DNA of 64,000 nucleotides from Stichopus chloronotus. Taxonomy: Eukaryota > Echinodermata > Holothuroidea > Aspidochirotida > Stichopodidae. Numbering within the stretch: position 1 is the first letter of the stretch; every line of letters begins with the position of its first letter. Position numbers and translations under genes: made by a program. This document shows positions 48,601 to 62,240 of the stretch, piece by piece. The stretch spans positions 29,948,769 to 30,012,768 of the forward strand of contig CM037836.1 in the NCBI GenBank assembly GCA_021234535.1, in the 5' to 3' direction. The notes below the pieces were generated by a model. The model made no database searches. It was given only the letters and a program-made list of their open reading frames with translations, and was not told where the DNA came from.

Positions 48601-51600
48601 TGTAATGCTCAGTTTGGTCTGTCATACTGCAAAACATCATAATGAAACTGTCTTTCTTAAAGCCTGCTACATGTTCATTGTCTGCTTGAGTGCACATTAC
48701 CACCTCAGGGAGAAAGTAAGTACACTGTAGCCTTAACATCTAACACAGTTATTTGAGGAGGTAGTTGCTCAATGGAGCATTTGCTAATTCATAAGTTCTG
48801 CATTGTGGACAGAATGCCTGCCAAAACCCTGGAGGGCAGAGATCAGGTAACAAGTTTGACATCTGACCATACCCCACACCGCCTTTGATGTCAAGGGGTA
48901 TTTATGTAGAAATTTTTAGAGGAACAGCTAATACTGCATGATGTCTTTTTTCATGTCACATTCAAATGCCCTACATGTACTTAGCCTGTGTAATGCCTCT
49001 CTGGTGGCCACGCCATGTGGCTGCAGCCTCTATGTGGCTGGCTCCCCGAAGAGACTTCGGTGATGGCCAAACATATTATTTTTCACTTAATAATCATGGC
49101 CATTGATCTGTTGTTCGTTGCACACACAGACTACCAGGAGGGTGGCCAGTCTCTGTTCACAGTCCATCTACCCAACTACTTGCGAGGGTAGTAGTTTTTC
49201 TCTTTTAATTAAAAGCCCTGCTTCCGCCAATCGTGTTTGGGTTTTGTAACTGAAGTGTGCGTAGGGTTTCTGCGAAGTTGAAAAGATATTCTGAACGCCT
49301 GCAGATGTTAGTTCTTTCGTAGCAATAAGCTGAACCAAAAAAGCATGTCCACTATACAGGTTAACATGTACTCTGCACTCAGATACTGAGCTCTGGTCGA
49401 ATTCATGTTTTCCCAGCTTTGTCTACCTGATTTTGCTGTTCTTCACACAAATTGATTCCTTACAGACGTTTGCAGTTTTAGGCTACCTGGGGTTAATTAC
49501 AAGATAAAGTGAACTGAGAGGCTGCACATATATTACCTTTGACATCTCTTTCACAAATATCTCTTGAAAAATGTAAGTTTCTTCTAGATCTGTCTAACAT
49601 AATGTTTGGACAGGTATCTGACATGAGACTAGTTTAAGTATCTTTAAGCATTTGTACAAATGTTGGCTTAAATCAAATTTAACTCTTGAGCAAAACAATA
49701 GCAAATAAAAGAGATTTTGCATAGTGTTCTGATGACCATTTAAATGATTATCTAAAAGTTAGCTTAGCCAAATGTTTTTCCTTCTCATTGGCTTGTATTT
49801 ATTGAAGTTTTCTGAAGTTTTTAAATCCACTGCTCAAAAAGGAGCAAAATGTGTTCCCAATGTTTAATTGAATAAGTGATCAATATGCTATATACGCACA
49901 TATGGCATGTCACATAATAGCAAGTGTAGTATACACATACTACTAAACTAGTGGGATATAGTTCTGCTGCCCCTTGTCTATACAGGTACTGCTTGAAGAC
50001 AACATTTGACACTAAGAGGAAAGCTCTTAATGAGTGCAGACAACCTCACTATACGGTAGATATAAATGTAGGCTACATCTTACTCAGGAGGCCAGACAGA
50101 GGTTGACGTATATCTTTTAAAGTAATATCTATTGTTTTTGCAAATAAAGTCCACGTTTCCTTCTTCTGTCCAATTCAAGTTAATGAAAGATCACAGGCTT
50201 AAAGGTTTTCCTTTTTATGACTTTTAGTAAAAGGATCTCCTCAAGGCTTTCTTGGTTATTGGCTGTTGGAAGTACTTAACCGTTTTTTTTTTTTCCTTTT
50301 GTACGTCTGAGTGCCCATACTGTCTGAAAATGCATGCATTAAAGCAACTTAATGCATTTTAACTTTTGTTCCCCTTTTTTCCTGAATGTAAGGAATGGAC
50401 TGCAATAATACAGATGACTGACTGCCCACATATAATGAAGCCCTCAAGTAGACCGTGAGCATTAAATAGTTGCATCATCATATTTCAAATTATTCAGAAT
50501 GTGTATTTTTCTCAGGAAACTCACTTACGCTAATTGATCCAAATCAAAATTCCTGCCTTAATATTTCTTCCCATGAATATTAAATGAAGTAGAAAGAATC
50601 ATTTTTTGCTAGTTCTAAGAACTTCAGTGAAATTCTAGTTATGTCACAAAGTGAATATTAATCATCAGTAAAATATGAGAACAGCCTTATAACTCTCGGT
50701 GACACTCACAAAAGATAACTCTTCAAATACCTTCCCTATAACTACAGTACACTGTCTGTGCTCCCCAAAGGGCTTAATCCATAATCTTACAAGTCAGGAA
50801 AATGGAGCTTGTTGCAGAAATGATCTGAAATTTACCAATATATTTTTGATTTCTTTTTTATAATACCCATAGTTTTCTTTATCACTCTTCCATGACTTGT
50901 GAAGAGGGTTTAACATGGTTGCTCCATCAGTTTCTCTAAAATTGCTGTGAAGACTGTAATATGTGATACATGGTGCCCCTCTCCTAGGAAATCTTCTGGA
51001 CCCCCTCCCATATCAAATAAAGCACCCTAAATAATGGCAATAAAAGCAAATTTGTTTGTTACCGACTTCTCAAGATAATTTAGGAAAAATTATATGTAGG
51101 CGCTTCTCTTTACTTCATTTCCTGTACTGAAGTGATGGAAAAGAAACCCCAGAATATTGGAATTCACTTTAATGATATGTACACAAATGTAGTTTATTAT
51201 ATATATGTTATTCAGGTGTGATTGAGGCAAGAAACGATTTATGGTTATGAGAACAATATCTTTCTGTGTATGCTGTCTTTCCCTAGATGAAACTGTACAC
51301 ATGTATGAGATTGTCATTTCAACTGAGACAGTGAGACTTTAATAAAGTCTTTCATGATAGCATAGGAAGAGCTTGAATGTTACTCTCCATAAACAGTGAC
51401 AGACTTTCTCTCTCCTCAGATTCACAGCTCCTTGATCCTAGCATATCCTTTTGGTACCCCAATCTCTTTTTTTTTATATCCAGTCGAAGTAGACCATTGC
51501 ACTTTGTGCAAAGTATAGAAAGAGTTTGATTGGTGACAGTCTGTTTAGGTGATTTTCCAATACCCCTCAGTCCCCAACCCTCTCAATCCCCACCCCCTCA

Positions 51601-52250
51601 ACTCCTTCTTAACCCCCTAACACTCTTGTCTGTGTTTTTCTTTGAAGTCATGAACTTTGAAATGGTTTTATGTCAGTTCAAAGGAAAATGTTAAATGTAC
51701 TGTTCCTCATAAAATGCAGCTGAAAGTACTCAAAGTGAAAGCAGTAAAGTGTTAGAGGTGTTTAACATGTACTTGAGGCATATGTGCAGGTAGTCCATGT
51801 CTGCTGAGCAGAGAATGACATTAAAGGGGTATGCACGAAATATGATAAACTGAAAGAGAGAGGCCATAATTTCAACTGGATGGATCTTTCATACACCCTA
51901 TAACCTATGCATGGTTTTGCAGAAGGAACGTTAAGTCACAGCTCTTAAAATTCTTTATCATGTGTAGTCTAAAGGTATGGAAATTTAAGTGATGAGTTCT
52001 AAAATTGCATGTAAATAATATAATTCAGTAATTTTTACTTTGTAGTGGGGAGAAACCTGTAAACATAGAATTCGTATCGGCCATTGTTACTTGCAATGTG
52101 TCATCATTTTTTATAGCCCTTGAAATTTGCAGTGTAGAAATTACAGGCTATGTAACTCAACAGGTACTATTTTTAAAGTTGCTTTGTCTAAAATATTCTC
52201 TGCCTATACTTTAAATGGATGTAACATTGTACATCCCATTATAAAGCAAT
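48601..52250. other. AT-rich non-coding interval
   Basis: A GC-richer patch at about 48990-49200 includes the small inverted phrase GAAGAGACTTCGG and GGCCACGCCATGTGGCTGC. No frame there is convincing. Confidence 0.5.
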
Positions 52251-52288
52251 TTTGAAAATTCATGAGAAATTTGAAAATTCATGAGAAA
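52251..52288. repeat. 19-bp tandem duplication
   Basis: Two exact copies of TTTGAAAATTCATGAGAAA. Confidence 0.9.
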
Positions 52289-52687
52289 TTGATTATGTAA
52301 GTCAAAATACTGTTTTTAATGAAAGGAGGTAAAGTAATTTTAGTGTTAATTTACATTTACATTTTGCGATCTTTTGATGTGGATAATAATGTCAAATTGA
52401 ATCAGTCAGGATCCATGTATAAACAGAATATAATGCATAAGTATGTATTTGTTTCAGGAAATTTTACGTATTTAAAGGCACTGTTTGTAATTGTTTTTGT
52501 AGCTTTTTTTTCGTGGGAGTGTTCATCGTTGTTAATCCCATAAGGGTTTTAATTTCTCCACATCCACAGTTATTTTACTGCCCTGTTCCTTTCCTGTACC
52601 TTTTGTCTATACATTTTTGACGATGTGTTATAACAAATAATTTAGTATGTCTATAGACAAACTGAAAGTCCTGAGACCAAGGTAAAA

Positions 52688-53038
52688 ATGTTTAAGCAGA
52701 ATACTGCAATACATTTATCACACATGCACACAGACAGGAGTCCCCCTACAAAAGGATACCTGGAAGTTTATAACAAGGATACACTAAGGATACTTCAAAG
52801 TACATTTTTCACACACAGGCAATTTGATTTCCAGGAGAAAGGATACCTTCATGAAAAGAACACTGCACATTTATACATTCATAAGGAGAAGGTACTGCAA
52901 GTATATATCACACACAGATTAAAGGTCCCCCAGAAAAAGATACCACAAAATGGGAAATGCATATGCAATACCTGCAAACAGATATTCCCAAGAGGAAGGA
53001 TGTACCTTTATATGGAATATTCTGCATATATCTGTTAG
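52688..53038 (+). repeat. Degenerate tandem repeat carrying a 116-codon ORF
   Basis: Four diverged units of about 60-95 bp share CACACA.ACAG, TCCCCCAGAAAAGGATACC and ACTGCAATACATTT-like phrases; the GATACC landmarks fall near 52757, 52845, 52940 and 53005. An ATG frame stays open across all units for 116 codons, and its peptide shows echoes of the units (TKGYLEVYNK, EKGYLHEKNT). No known domain. Short repeats that decay without a stop could be chance or a relic of coding sequence. Confidence 0.55.
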
Positions 53039-55443
53039 TATGCACGGACCTTTGTTTTCAAGAAGCCGACGTGTGATGCCGTGCCAGTGGCTATTTCGGT
53101 ATTGAAATTTATATGCGGCACAGATAAAACCACTTTATAATTGATGCTTTAGATGCAGTTTCTTTTATGAGTGACATAAATATCTTCAAGAATACCGGCA
53201 AACCTGTCTGTCTGCCTCTGGTCGCAGTGAGCAGCAGTTTGACAGACTCACAGCATGCTACCTATAGCTTCACCTCACTCAATATCGGAGGTGATTCACA
53301 CATGGAAGTTTCAATGATAGTTCACAAAAAGGAAAGTAGTGTTACAAATACACACAATAAAGCAGAATGAAATTTTAACTTTTAAATTTGTGTATAGTAG
53401 TTGGAACATTTGTGCAGTGTAATTCAATACCTGTTTTCTCTTTCTGTAGGTGATAGCGCATATCCTACTGCATCGGTATTGTTTGTATTCCCTAGTTCGA
53501 TGCATTAAACCTTCCTGATGAAATTTTAAGCCCCTGTAAATCATCTGAGCCATGTGGGTTCACACTACTGCAGTTAATTGTATTTGAGTGGATTTCAGTT
53601 GGACCGCCGTTAAGAGATTTACACCAAAAACAAAAACCTGTCTTTGTCTCAACAACGGGATGAACATCGGAATGGATCGGAGTCATTAATAACTTCATGT
53701 TAATTAATGTACTCCTTGAATGTTGTTTTGGTTGGATCCCTTCCAGTTAAAGTAGGGAAAGTAGGATATGGGGCCCGCAGCCCCAATCTGTTGATATACC
53801 TCGAATTCCCTCTGCCAGGGGTTCACGTGGGTGTGTAGATCTTTTAATTACTGAAACATTAACAGCAAAATTAGACATGTAATTATAGAAAGATTTTCTG
53901 ATTTATACCATGTCGTAAAAATTCGTCTGTGGTTGTTCGTAGTACGTGTCTTGGTTTGTACTTGCATGCAACTGTGTTATGGTGTTGCTATGCACTGATG
54001 ACGTAACACGCAAAATAAAATCAAATGTATACAGCTATATAACGCAGTATCATCTAATTATCAGTCACTGTTGTACAGTCATCTTGCATTGTCATCTGCA
54101 TATCCAGTGTATCTGTATATATCTGTATATATTGCATACTACAGAAGTCATCTTATTTTACTGCTGTTAGTGCGTGATTTTCTTGACTATGTATCTGACG
54201 ATGAGCACCTTAAGTAGTTACTCCATTCTGCGCGGTAAGTTTGATTCACAAGTGCACGTAACAATCACCATAGTAGTGTTAATTTATGTATTATCAGCTA
54301 GGGTTCAACCTTGCAATAGCTCTATAGAAATTATGTATTATTCATATTGCATGCATGACGTGTCCACTAGCTACAGCCACAGGCTTGTTACAGGTCCGTG
54401 AGTTTTTCATCATTTTCTTTTGTTGGATTTGTGTCATATCCCTGTGGTATATTGCCTATGGGGATATGCAGAAATGCAATCTGTATGCAGGCAAGAATGA
54501 AGTGCCGGCACTTATCCAAAAGTTGATGCACTGTTTGTTCCAGTCTTCCTTTAATGTGTAGATAGTCATACTTCAACTACCTTGATATCCAGGAAGACTG
54601 ATTTCGGCTACAGGTACATTAAAAAATATATGAAAATTAAAATGTAATGATATAAAATGTACAATTTTTAAAAATTAATGTTCTGTATAATTGCAAACAG
54701 AGAGAGAAGTACAGCAAGTTGTGCAACCTTGTGTGCAATGTTTAGAAATTGATATATCATTCATTGCTATCTCCCCCTCCCCCCGCCAGGTCCTTACAGT
54801 GAAACATGTATAGCTCATCCTCGATAACAAAGACCATGTACCTGGGTTTCAAATTGTCAACTACTTTATGTATCATCATCGCTATTTAAGCGTTGTCCTC
54901 AAACTACTGTTTAAACAGGTCTGGTGTGTATTTACCAGTCACAGATCTTGAAGCTGCAACCATGCATGCACTCAGCCTGACTCAGGATGGTTGCACAAAC
55001 TGTCACAAACATGGCATCTTTCATAATGAGTTTCACAACTATTTTCTTTTGAAAAAAACCCTACGGTGAAAACATAATTTAATTAGCCAAATCTTTAGAT
55101 TTCCTGTTTCAATAGATTCAGTTCACATCATTTAAAACTTGCCAGCCCCATCCAACTGAAGACATAAGCCTACATGCTATATTGGCTTAGGCCTAAGATA
55201 TATGTTTTTTTTTAGGACATGCAATGAACCCCTTATTGAAACCCAAACTTTTTAATTCATGATATATGGGCCTTTGATCAGCTTTCTGAACTGCAAACAG
55301 GAAATAAGGACAATTGCTCAGAAGACTCTCGAAATAAACATTACATGCATGGCTGCACAATACCTGAAGATATCTGTAAAGGGATTTTCTTGAAATGTAA
55401 TGTAAAGACCCAGCTGTAAATATAACATTTTAATATAACAAGT
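53039..55443. other. Non-coding interval with weak exon-like signals
   Basis: At 54188-54230 an ATG frame reading MYLTMSTLSSYSILR runs into GCG/GTAAGT, a donor-like junction. Another plus frame at 54355-54561 ends with GKNEVPALIQKLMHCLFQSS. Neither is bordered well enough to call. Confidence 0.35.
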
Positions 55444-55598
55444 TTATTATTATTAATTAATATTATTATTATTATTAATATTATTATCATTATCATTATT
55501 ATAATTATTATTATCATCATCATTATTATTATCATTATCATTATTATCATCATTATCGTTATTATTATTATTATCATTATTTATTATTATTATTAATG
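55444..55598. repeat. (ATT/ATC)n microsatellite
   Basis: An imperfect trinucleotide tract of about 155 bp made of TTA/TTATCA units. The minus-strand isoleucine/methionine frame across it is an artefact of the repeat. Confidence 0.95.
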
Positions 55599-58500
55599 TT
55601 TATATAGTGTCCCACATTATTGTTTATTCCAAGTTGAACAAAAACAACTAGTTTCTCGGTTGAATTTTCCCAAAGTATTTGAAGATGCAGACCTCTTCTT
55701 TTTTTATTGGTTGAAAAGCAGGAGGGGAGCCAAAAGGACTGTTGGCAGCACAGCAAACTATTTTTACATGCCACATCACAATGAGTGATATGTCGCAAAG
55801 ACGTTGCTAAAGATTTGGAGAGATGATTTCTGCTGTCAGACACGACAATTGTGGTTAAAAATTCTTCTTTGGGTTGAAAAAAATTGTAGAAGGGGGGTGG
55901 GCAATCATATAGGCATGGATGAGAAACTAGTCTTTTTTTTTTTGCTTGGCCTAATCTTTGAGTATAAAAGTTTGTTGAAATGGGCAGTCACAAAGATTCT
56001 GTGGTGAGCCACACATGCCACACAGACAACCAAGTTTTGCTTGCTTCTCTTCTTTAGTGGACATTTAGAATGAGAAAATATCTTCTTCTTGGTGAGATGG
56101 TCTTCTAATATTCTTCAACAAACAGGTGATGAGGCTTAGAATTTAAGAGCTTATTTAATATAACTTTGCATCAAACATAGTTACAGTAAACTGTAGAATA
56201 TATGTCAGCAGTGATCACTAGTTTTTGTGACCTGTTTGACAGACCTATCAATATCAAGTAATCTGTAAAATTGTAAAGTACACGTACAGATGAAAACTCA
56301 TTGCATTAAAAGTCTTAAAATGTGTTGATTATTACAAAAACAATGAGTGTTTTTACAAAACTACTTACCTTTCTACTGCAGATGTGATACATGATACTAT
56401 AGATGTACCGTATTGTACGTTATACTTCAGTTTGTATTATTCATCCACACATTATTAGATCATTAATTTGTACTACTGTGCATTTATGAAAATCAAACTT
56501 GCACCAACCCTTATAATTAGAAAGCCTGTTTTTTATGATATTAATCTTTTCACTGGCAATATAGGTGAAATATTTATTAACTTATTAGATTCTTATTACT
56601 TTTCTGATCTATTCCCTGCGTAGGATGTAATAAAATCTCCTGTTGACGGTAATTACATGCAGAGGGCTATTAAAAGTCAATTGTTTTGTTCATATTAATG
56701 TGATTGAAACTCACTGATACGGAATAATTGTAGATTTATGTCTATATATGGTAATATTTCAGGATATTTGTTTATGGTTGGAACTGATGTCTATCGGGGA
56801 TACCACTTAATCACCTCATGTAATGAGAATTTTCCACTAGCGTGATATTTGGCTCAGAGGTTGTGTGCCCCCTCTGGCACTGAACTATGGTAGTGTATTT
56901 TTTTTTTCCCTTTAAATATTGTTAAAATCTACAGTTTATTCTGATACATAATCACTGTCAGAAGTATAGTAATGATGATGGATAGGAAAATTAAAAAGGC
57001 ATGGGTATTAGAAAGTTGAGAGAGAGTTTGCTGATGATCACAGTGTTAAGTTAATTTCCTCTTAAACAGAAGTAAACTTTGCAGGTCTTTACATCACTTC
57101 TCCAAAATATTCAAAATTGTCCTTACTTTTTTGTTATTGAAATAGAACAAGAGAAATGCCATACACTTAAGTTAAAGGGATATATTGCTTGACTACATCC
57201 TGCTCAAAAGAACAGAACACAGTTCCATAGATGCTACCAGTCTGCCAGTTGATGACCGGGAAGGATATGCATTCATTGCTGAAATGATATTTGAAAGTAG
57301 AATTTCATGCGCTACTTCTTTTTTTTTTTTTTTTTGATAACCCTCCTGAGTTGGTGATTTTGTTCGTTAATTAAACACAATATATTTAATGTCCTTCCCT
57401 TCGTAACGAACAGAAATTATTCCTACAACTATATATCTCTGGGATAATCTATCAGATATAGTTGTTAGGTAATGGGGTTGAGAGTCAAATGACTTCAACA
57501 TAATTTACTTTTGAAATTGGGATATTATTTTAGAAGAGGAGCTGTGGGTCGTGTAAGGGAGATTCACTGTACATGTTTCTTGTGTGCTCCATCAAAAAAT
57601 GAGCAAAAAAAAAAAAAAACATCCGGGGAAACTTCAGTGGAAAATTACTTGACAGGGTGAAGGTGTGACTGATAAAATCCACCGCCGAAGACAGGACTTA
57701 AATTTTGAATCATGGGGAAGACACTTGAGGAAACTTAACTGCTGCTTTTGTCACCTAATGGAATGTGAATGGTTATTTAGTTTCTGTGCTCATGACCTAT
57801 GTGGATTACACGTCTGGTTTTCACTTTCAGTGACATTTTTTTCTCATCTATAGGGTATAAACTGCGTATGATATGACTCATAAATAGGGCAATGTTAAAG
57901 TATAGTAAGCGCGGAGCAAGCACATGATTTATAGAAGTTAGTTCAAGAAACTGAACAATATAGAAAAATGTTATAAAATTTACATTAAATCAAACCATTT
58001 GAAGTGTCATGTTGAATGAAAATTGCTGCTCTGTCAAAGAGTAATTGATTACAAGTTTCTCTTATAGCCTATAGTTTCTCTGAGACCAGCATGCTTGATT
58101 AGTTTTTAAATTACCTTTTCTGGAATGATGTTCTTCTGTTTACAGGCATCAGTAATATTAGAAACGAACGACTGATACATACCAATATCTCTTTCATGTG
58201 TGCGACTGAGCATAGAAATTTTACAAGAAATAGCAGCGTTGTCAGCGAACTCAGTCACATAACTTATTAGAAGTCCATGCAAAGAATCACATGTGTGTAA
58301 CGTACCTTTCTCAAACCTACGTATACACTCTCATTTAAGGTATGGTTTAAGTGTTAAGTAGTTGCAACAGATGTCATGACAGTTGAACAATGGAGGCAAT
58401 TAATTTGTCTCTTGACAATATGTGTATGCACTTTTACATATTACTTTTTTATAAGCTCCAAAGTCTTAGCTGGTTTGCAATTGTGCATTGCATGCATATT

Positions 58501-59694
58501 AATTTGAACAAGATCATGAAAAACAAGAACAATCAATGGGGAATGGATGTTGACTTATAATCTGTTACTTATCTCCTACACTATTTGTACAACCTTCGAT
58601 GTTAAAGTCGTGACTGTCTTCACAGTTGTGTCTCCAGGGGCCACGTGCCCCCTCTGGAAAAACTCGTGCCCCCTGTGTGTCTCCCCCCGACTAAGATTGG
58701 GGATCTTTTCAAGTCCCGTAGTCACTAGTCATAGCGTTGAACTAACAGGTTTCATATGATTTGATTCTTGTTAAGCAAACGAAAGGCAGCAATTTGTACT
58801 TTCTTTGCATGACAAGATCCGCTCATCCCACGAAACACATGGTGATAACTAATGTTTGTGTGGAATGGTGAACATCTTTAGTCACAATTCCATCCACAAA
58901 CATCGCTGTCACAACTTGCCAGCTCAATGGACGTCAGTGTATTACTCATGCACGGCACATATATACATGAAAAACAAATGGTTTTAGGATAGGCAGCTGT
59001 TACTGAAAATGTTCGCAAAACATTTTTTTTTTGTAATGCTGCGGGTATTGTCTGATTACAGTGATAGCTGCTCTGACTTTTTCTTGTCCTGTCAGTGTCA
59101 AATCTGTAAATTGCGAGATTATTAACAGTATAAGGAGGCTATAGAGTAACTAAATTTATTCAAAAATCTGCATGTGGATCTGCAAGTTTTTATTCGTAGG
59201 CAAGTAAGACAGTTCTCTCACGGTTCCATCCTCTTCAGAGTGGTCTTTCGCAAATGTTTGTCTATTGAGTAATGATCCCTGTACTGCTCTTCCCCTGTCA
59301 ATATAAGAGAGTAATTAGAAGCACTTCTTCAAGTCTATCACAAAGAGTTTGCCCTCATTATCATGTTCACGTTGATTATGCAGCTTGAGTCATCATGTCT
59401 TGTCAGCTATGAAGAAGTCATAGAAACATAAAAAAATCATAATCACAATCTCATATTTTTTTTTTTTTGTATTTTATCTCATATTATGTGTACGCATAAA
59501 ATGGATGAAGATAATCCGTCCGAAAACAAATCCTCCTTTATCAAAGTTCCGTTCCATCATAGCACATGATGTTGTTTTTCAGTTTTTCTGGTATTGATGG
59601 TAACTGTTATGATGCTGTAGTTTTGTAAGAAAGAAAATCTCTCTTACTTGAAGTTATTTAGAATTAGATCTATGTTTGGTCAATAGAATTACCC
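55599..59694. other. AT-rich non-coding interval with GTGCCCCCTCTGG phrases
   Basis: GTGCCCCCTCTGG occurs at about 56866 and 58648, the second inside GGGGCCACGTGCCCCCTCTG, likely remnants of one dispersed repeat. Long T tracts at about 57319 and 59456. No supported gene. Confidence 0.45.
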
Positions 59695-59941
59695 TTAAAA
59701 TGATAACTTCAGTGTATCACAAATACTGTAAGCATAACCCAGGAGCTTCTGAGGGCTTTGCTCCGTGGACCCCCACCAGGACACCACCAGGGGCCCCTTT
59801 GGCAGGTCCCTGAACCCCAATGGTCTCAGGTCTCGCGCTTCGCGCTCGGTATATTGGGCATCGTCATCAGTGCCCCCCTGGGCAATCACTGTGCCACGCT
59901 AGTACCCCCCTTCTAAATGAAGAGTCTGCTGACGCCACTGT
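59695..59941 (-). mobile_element. Dispersed repeat beginning CAGTGGCGT, minus strand
   Basis: On the minus strand the block begins CAGTGGCGTCAGCAGACTC and continues through GGGGGGCACTGATGACGATG, ATATACCGAGCGCGAAGCGC and GAGACCTGAGACCATTGGGG to CCTGGTGGGGGTCCACGGAG. The G-rich phrases and GCGAAGCGC motif are those of repeats common in marine invertebrates (recollection). The 64-codon frame in it is repeat-derived. The far boundary near 59695 is approximate. Confidence 0.55.
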
Positions 59942-60565
59942 GTCTTTGTGAATGAGGGAAAAGGCACATATGGTTCTTGAAGAGGAATCTTCTGGAATTT
60001 CAAATTATGCTAGCATTAAAATTGACCAATGATGAGAGAGTAGATTGACTTAATTATATCTCTCTGTGTAAATGGAATAAGTACAAGATATATTGTTGCC
60101 ATTACCTGTAATTGTCACAATGTTACTCATGCACAGAAATGTACTGACCTGTGATCTCAATATCTATAAAAGTGACAAAATTTAACAAAATGTTGATTAT
60201 GTGAAACATCCACCTGAGGTATTTTGAAAAACATTGTCACATTCATTCCTTTTTAGTGCAATTTTCCCTTCAACATCTCTCATTTAGTAATGCAGTAACT
60301 GATTTTGACTTTTCAAGCCTTGTATCTTTCGTAGCTTTACAAACATCGAGCAGACCTTTATCACTCATAATCATGATTTGAAATGATTCATTAGAAATCA
60401 GTGAAACTCTGCAGCATACATGTTTTACAATGGATTAATATACATACTGGTATGCACATACTGCATGATTCATACAAACTTAGTAAATTTGTCCAACTGA
60501 CAAAATTCTCAGAATTGAGTTTTATATCATGGTTGCTCTCCCAATTTGCATTCTGTGATCAAATT
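59942..60565. other. AT-rich non-coding interval
   Basis: Nothing seen. Confidence 0.5.
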
Positions 60566-61345
60566 TACATGGAGAAGAATGTCTTAGTTTGATTAAAGGA
60601 TTATCACAATGATGAGAATATATGAGTTTGACTAATGACCATCATATGGGCAAGAACATCTTGGTTTGACTAAAGAATTATCATATGGAGCTAGTACTAT
60701 GAGTTTTAGTTGGTCTAAAGAATTATCACATTAATTGGTAAGGATATCTTATCTATCATATGGAGAAGAACAGTGTAGTTTCACTAAGGACATCATTTGG
60801 GCTGGAACTTCTTAGTATCTTAGTCTAAGGAAATTGTCACCTGGGGAAGAAGAAATGACTAAAAACTGTCACATGGAAAAAAGAAATATTTCAGTCTTCT
60901 GATTAGGGACTGTTACATGAGGAAGAAGAGTTTTGACTATGGACTGTCATATTTGAAGGAAGATCCTATTTTGACTAAGAACTTTCACATGAAAAAGAAC
61001 AAAATTTGACAAGGGGCTGTAACACATCCTAGTTTGAGAATGGACTGTCACATAGGGAAGGACATCTTAGCTTGTCTAAGGACTTTCACATGAAAAAAAA
61101 AAACATTCTTGTTTGGCTTAGGACCATTAATACATGGATAGCAACCATCTTAGTTTGGTAAGTGCTGATTCACATCATAGACAATACCTCTTGCTTCACT
61201 AATGCATACATTTGGCCCTGCTCTAAATGTCTTCAAAACTAATTCTAGCACCGTGCCCCTGTTACATGGGAAAAAAACGTCTTGTTTGACTAAAGGACTA
61301 GATCACATGGAGAATATCTTAGTTTGACTGTAATGAATATCACTT
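60566..61345 (+). repeat. Degenerate ~40-48-bp tandem array
   Basis: About sixteen to eighteen diverged units on the pattern CTTAGTTTGACTAAGGACTG, TCACATGGGGAAGAACAT. Landmarks TTTGACTAA and TCACATG(G)A recur through the block with variable spacing. There is a weaker gap at about 61165-61255. Strong divergence implies an old minisatellite. Confidence 0.85.
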
Positions 61346-61761
61346 TGTAAATGTTTTGCAATAAGTTTTAGGGTAAAAGCTATTAGCTAATTTGAATATC
61401 ATGTAAACATGCTTTTAGAGTTAGCTCTCATGCTCAGTCATATCTTGACAAGTACTTTGATAAATTATAGAACCTTCAAAGGAAGATTGTCTCTCAAGCA
61501 TTTAATGATCAATGTAGGCATGCCATTAATGTGGCTATGGTAACTGCACAAGTTTAGGCACATGCACTTAACTTAAATATAACATTCAGTGCATGAATTT
61601 TGAAACTTTTTCTCTTTGGAAGTTGGTTGAATGTTCTGTAGTACATGTTTCATGTATACTGTATGCAATATTATTGTAAGTTTGTTGGTAATATTAATCA
61701 GATGCCAGATTACACAAAATCTGTCGTTCTGCACTAGTGATGCACATAGAGTGTTAAAATG
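61346..61761. other. AT-rich non-coding interval
   Basis: Nothing seen. Confidence 0.5.
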
Positions 61762-62240
61762 TCATGTGACATGCATCTAGAAAAGAGCTGGCTTCATTCA
61801 GAAGTTGCAGAGTGGAAACTTCATTGCCCGTTCGTCGGAATTTTGTTCGTATCTATTATCGTTCCTGAGATGTGACTTTTCAAAGTTTGATGAAAATGCA
61901 AAACTGATAATGAGGAGTGTTGCCTATGAAATAGTGTCAGCATTTCTTTTGTTAGACCTATAGGCCTATATATTGCCTCTTAACTACTGGGTTTCACATT
62001 GGTAAGAGCTATTCATATCTTTGATGAAAAAGATATGCTTCCAAAATAGAGTCTTTTGGGCATATAAAATTCTCAATTGTCCTTGAAATTAATGTTAAGT
62101 AAAGGAAAACATAAGACATGTCATAGGAGTCCATCTCTTGGATGTCACAAATTTGAATATTTAACCAATGTTTATTCATGATGCAGGTGTGAGACAGAGA
62201 TTTGCCCGTAAAATTGTTGATCATTTTTATTGTAACTTAC
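61762..62240 (+). repeat. Dispersed repeat, copy B (unsplit)
   Basis: Collinear with 47530-47703 plus 48289-48600: GAGCTGGCTTCATTCAGAAG, GTGTCAGCATTTCT, TACTGGGTTTCACATTGGTA, TTGTCCTTGAAATTAATGTT and TTCATGATGCAGGTG. Divergence is substantial, so both copies are old. TAGGCCTA at 61961 falls at the site corresponding to the end of the extra segment in copy A. Confidence 0.75.

Noticed and set aside
54188..54235. ATG frame running into GTAAGT at 54231
   Set aside because: Fifteen codons in AT-rich DNA without CpG or leader features; too likely by chance.
55341..55577. Isoleucine/methionine-rich minus frame
   Set aside because: Produced by the ATT/ATC trinucleotide tract.
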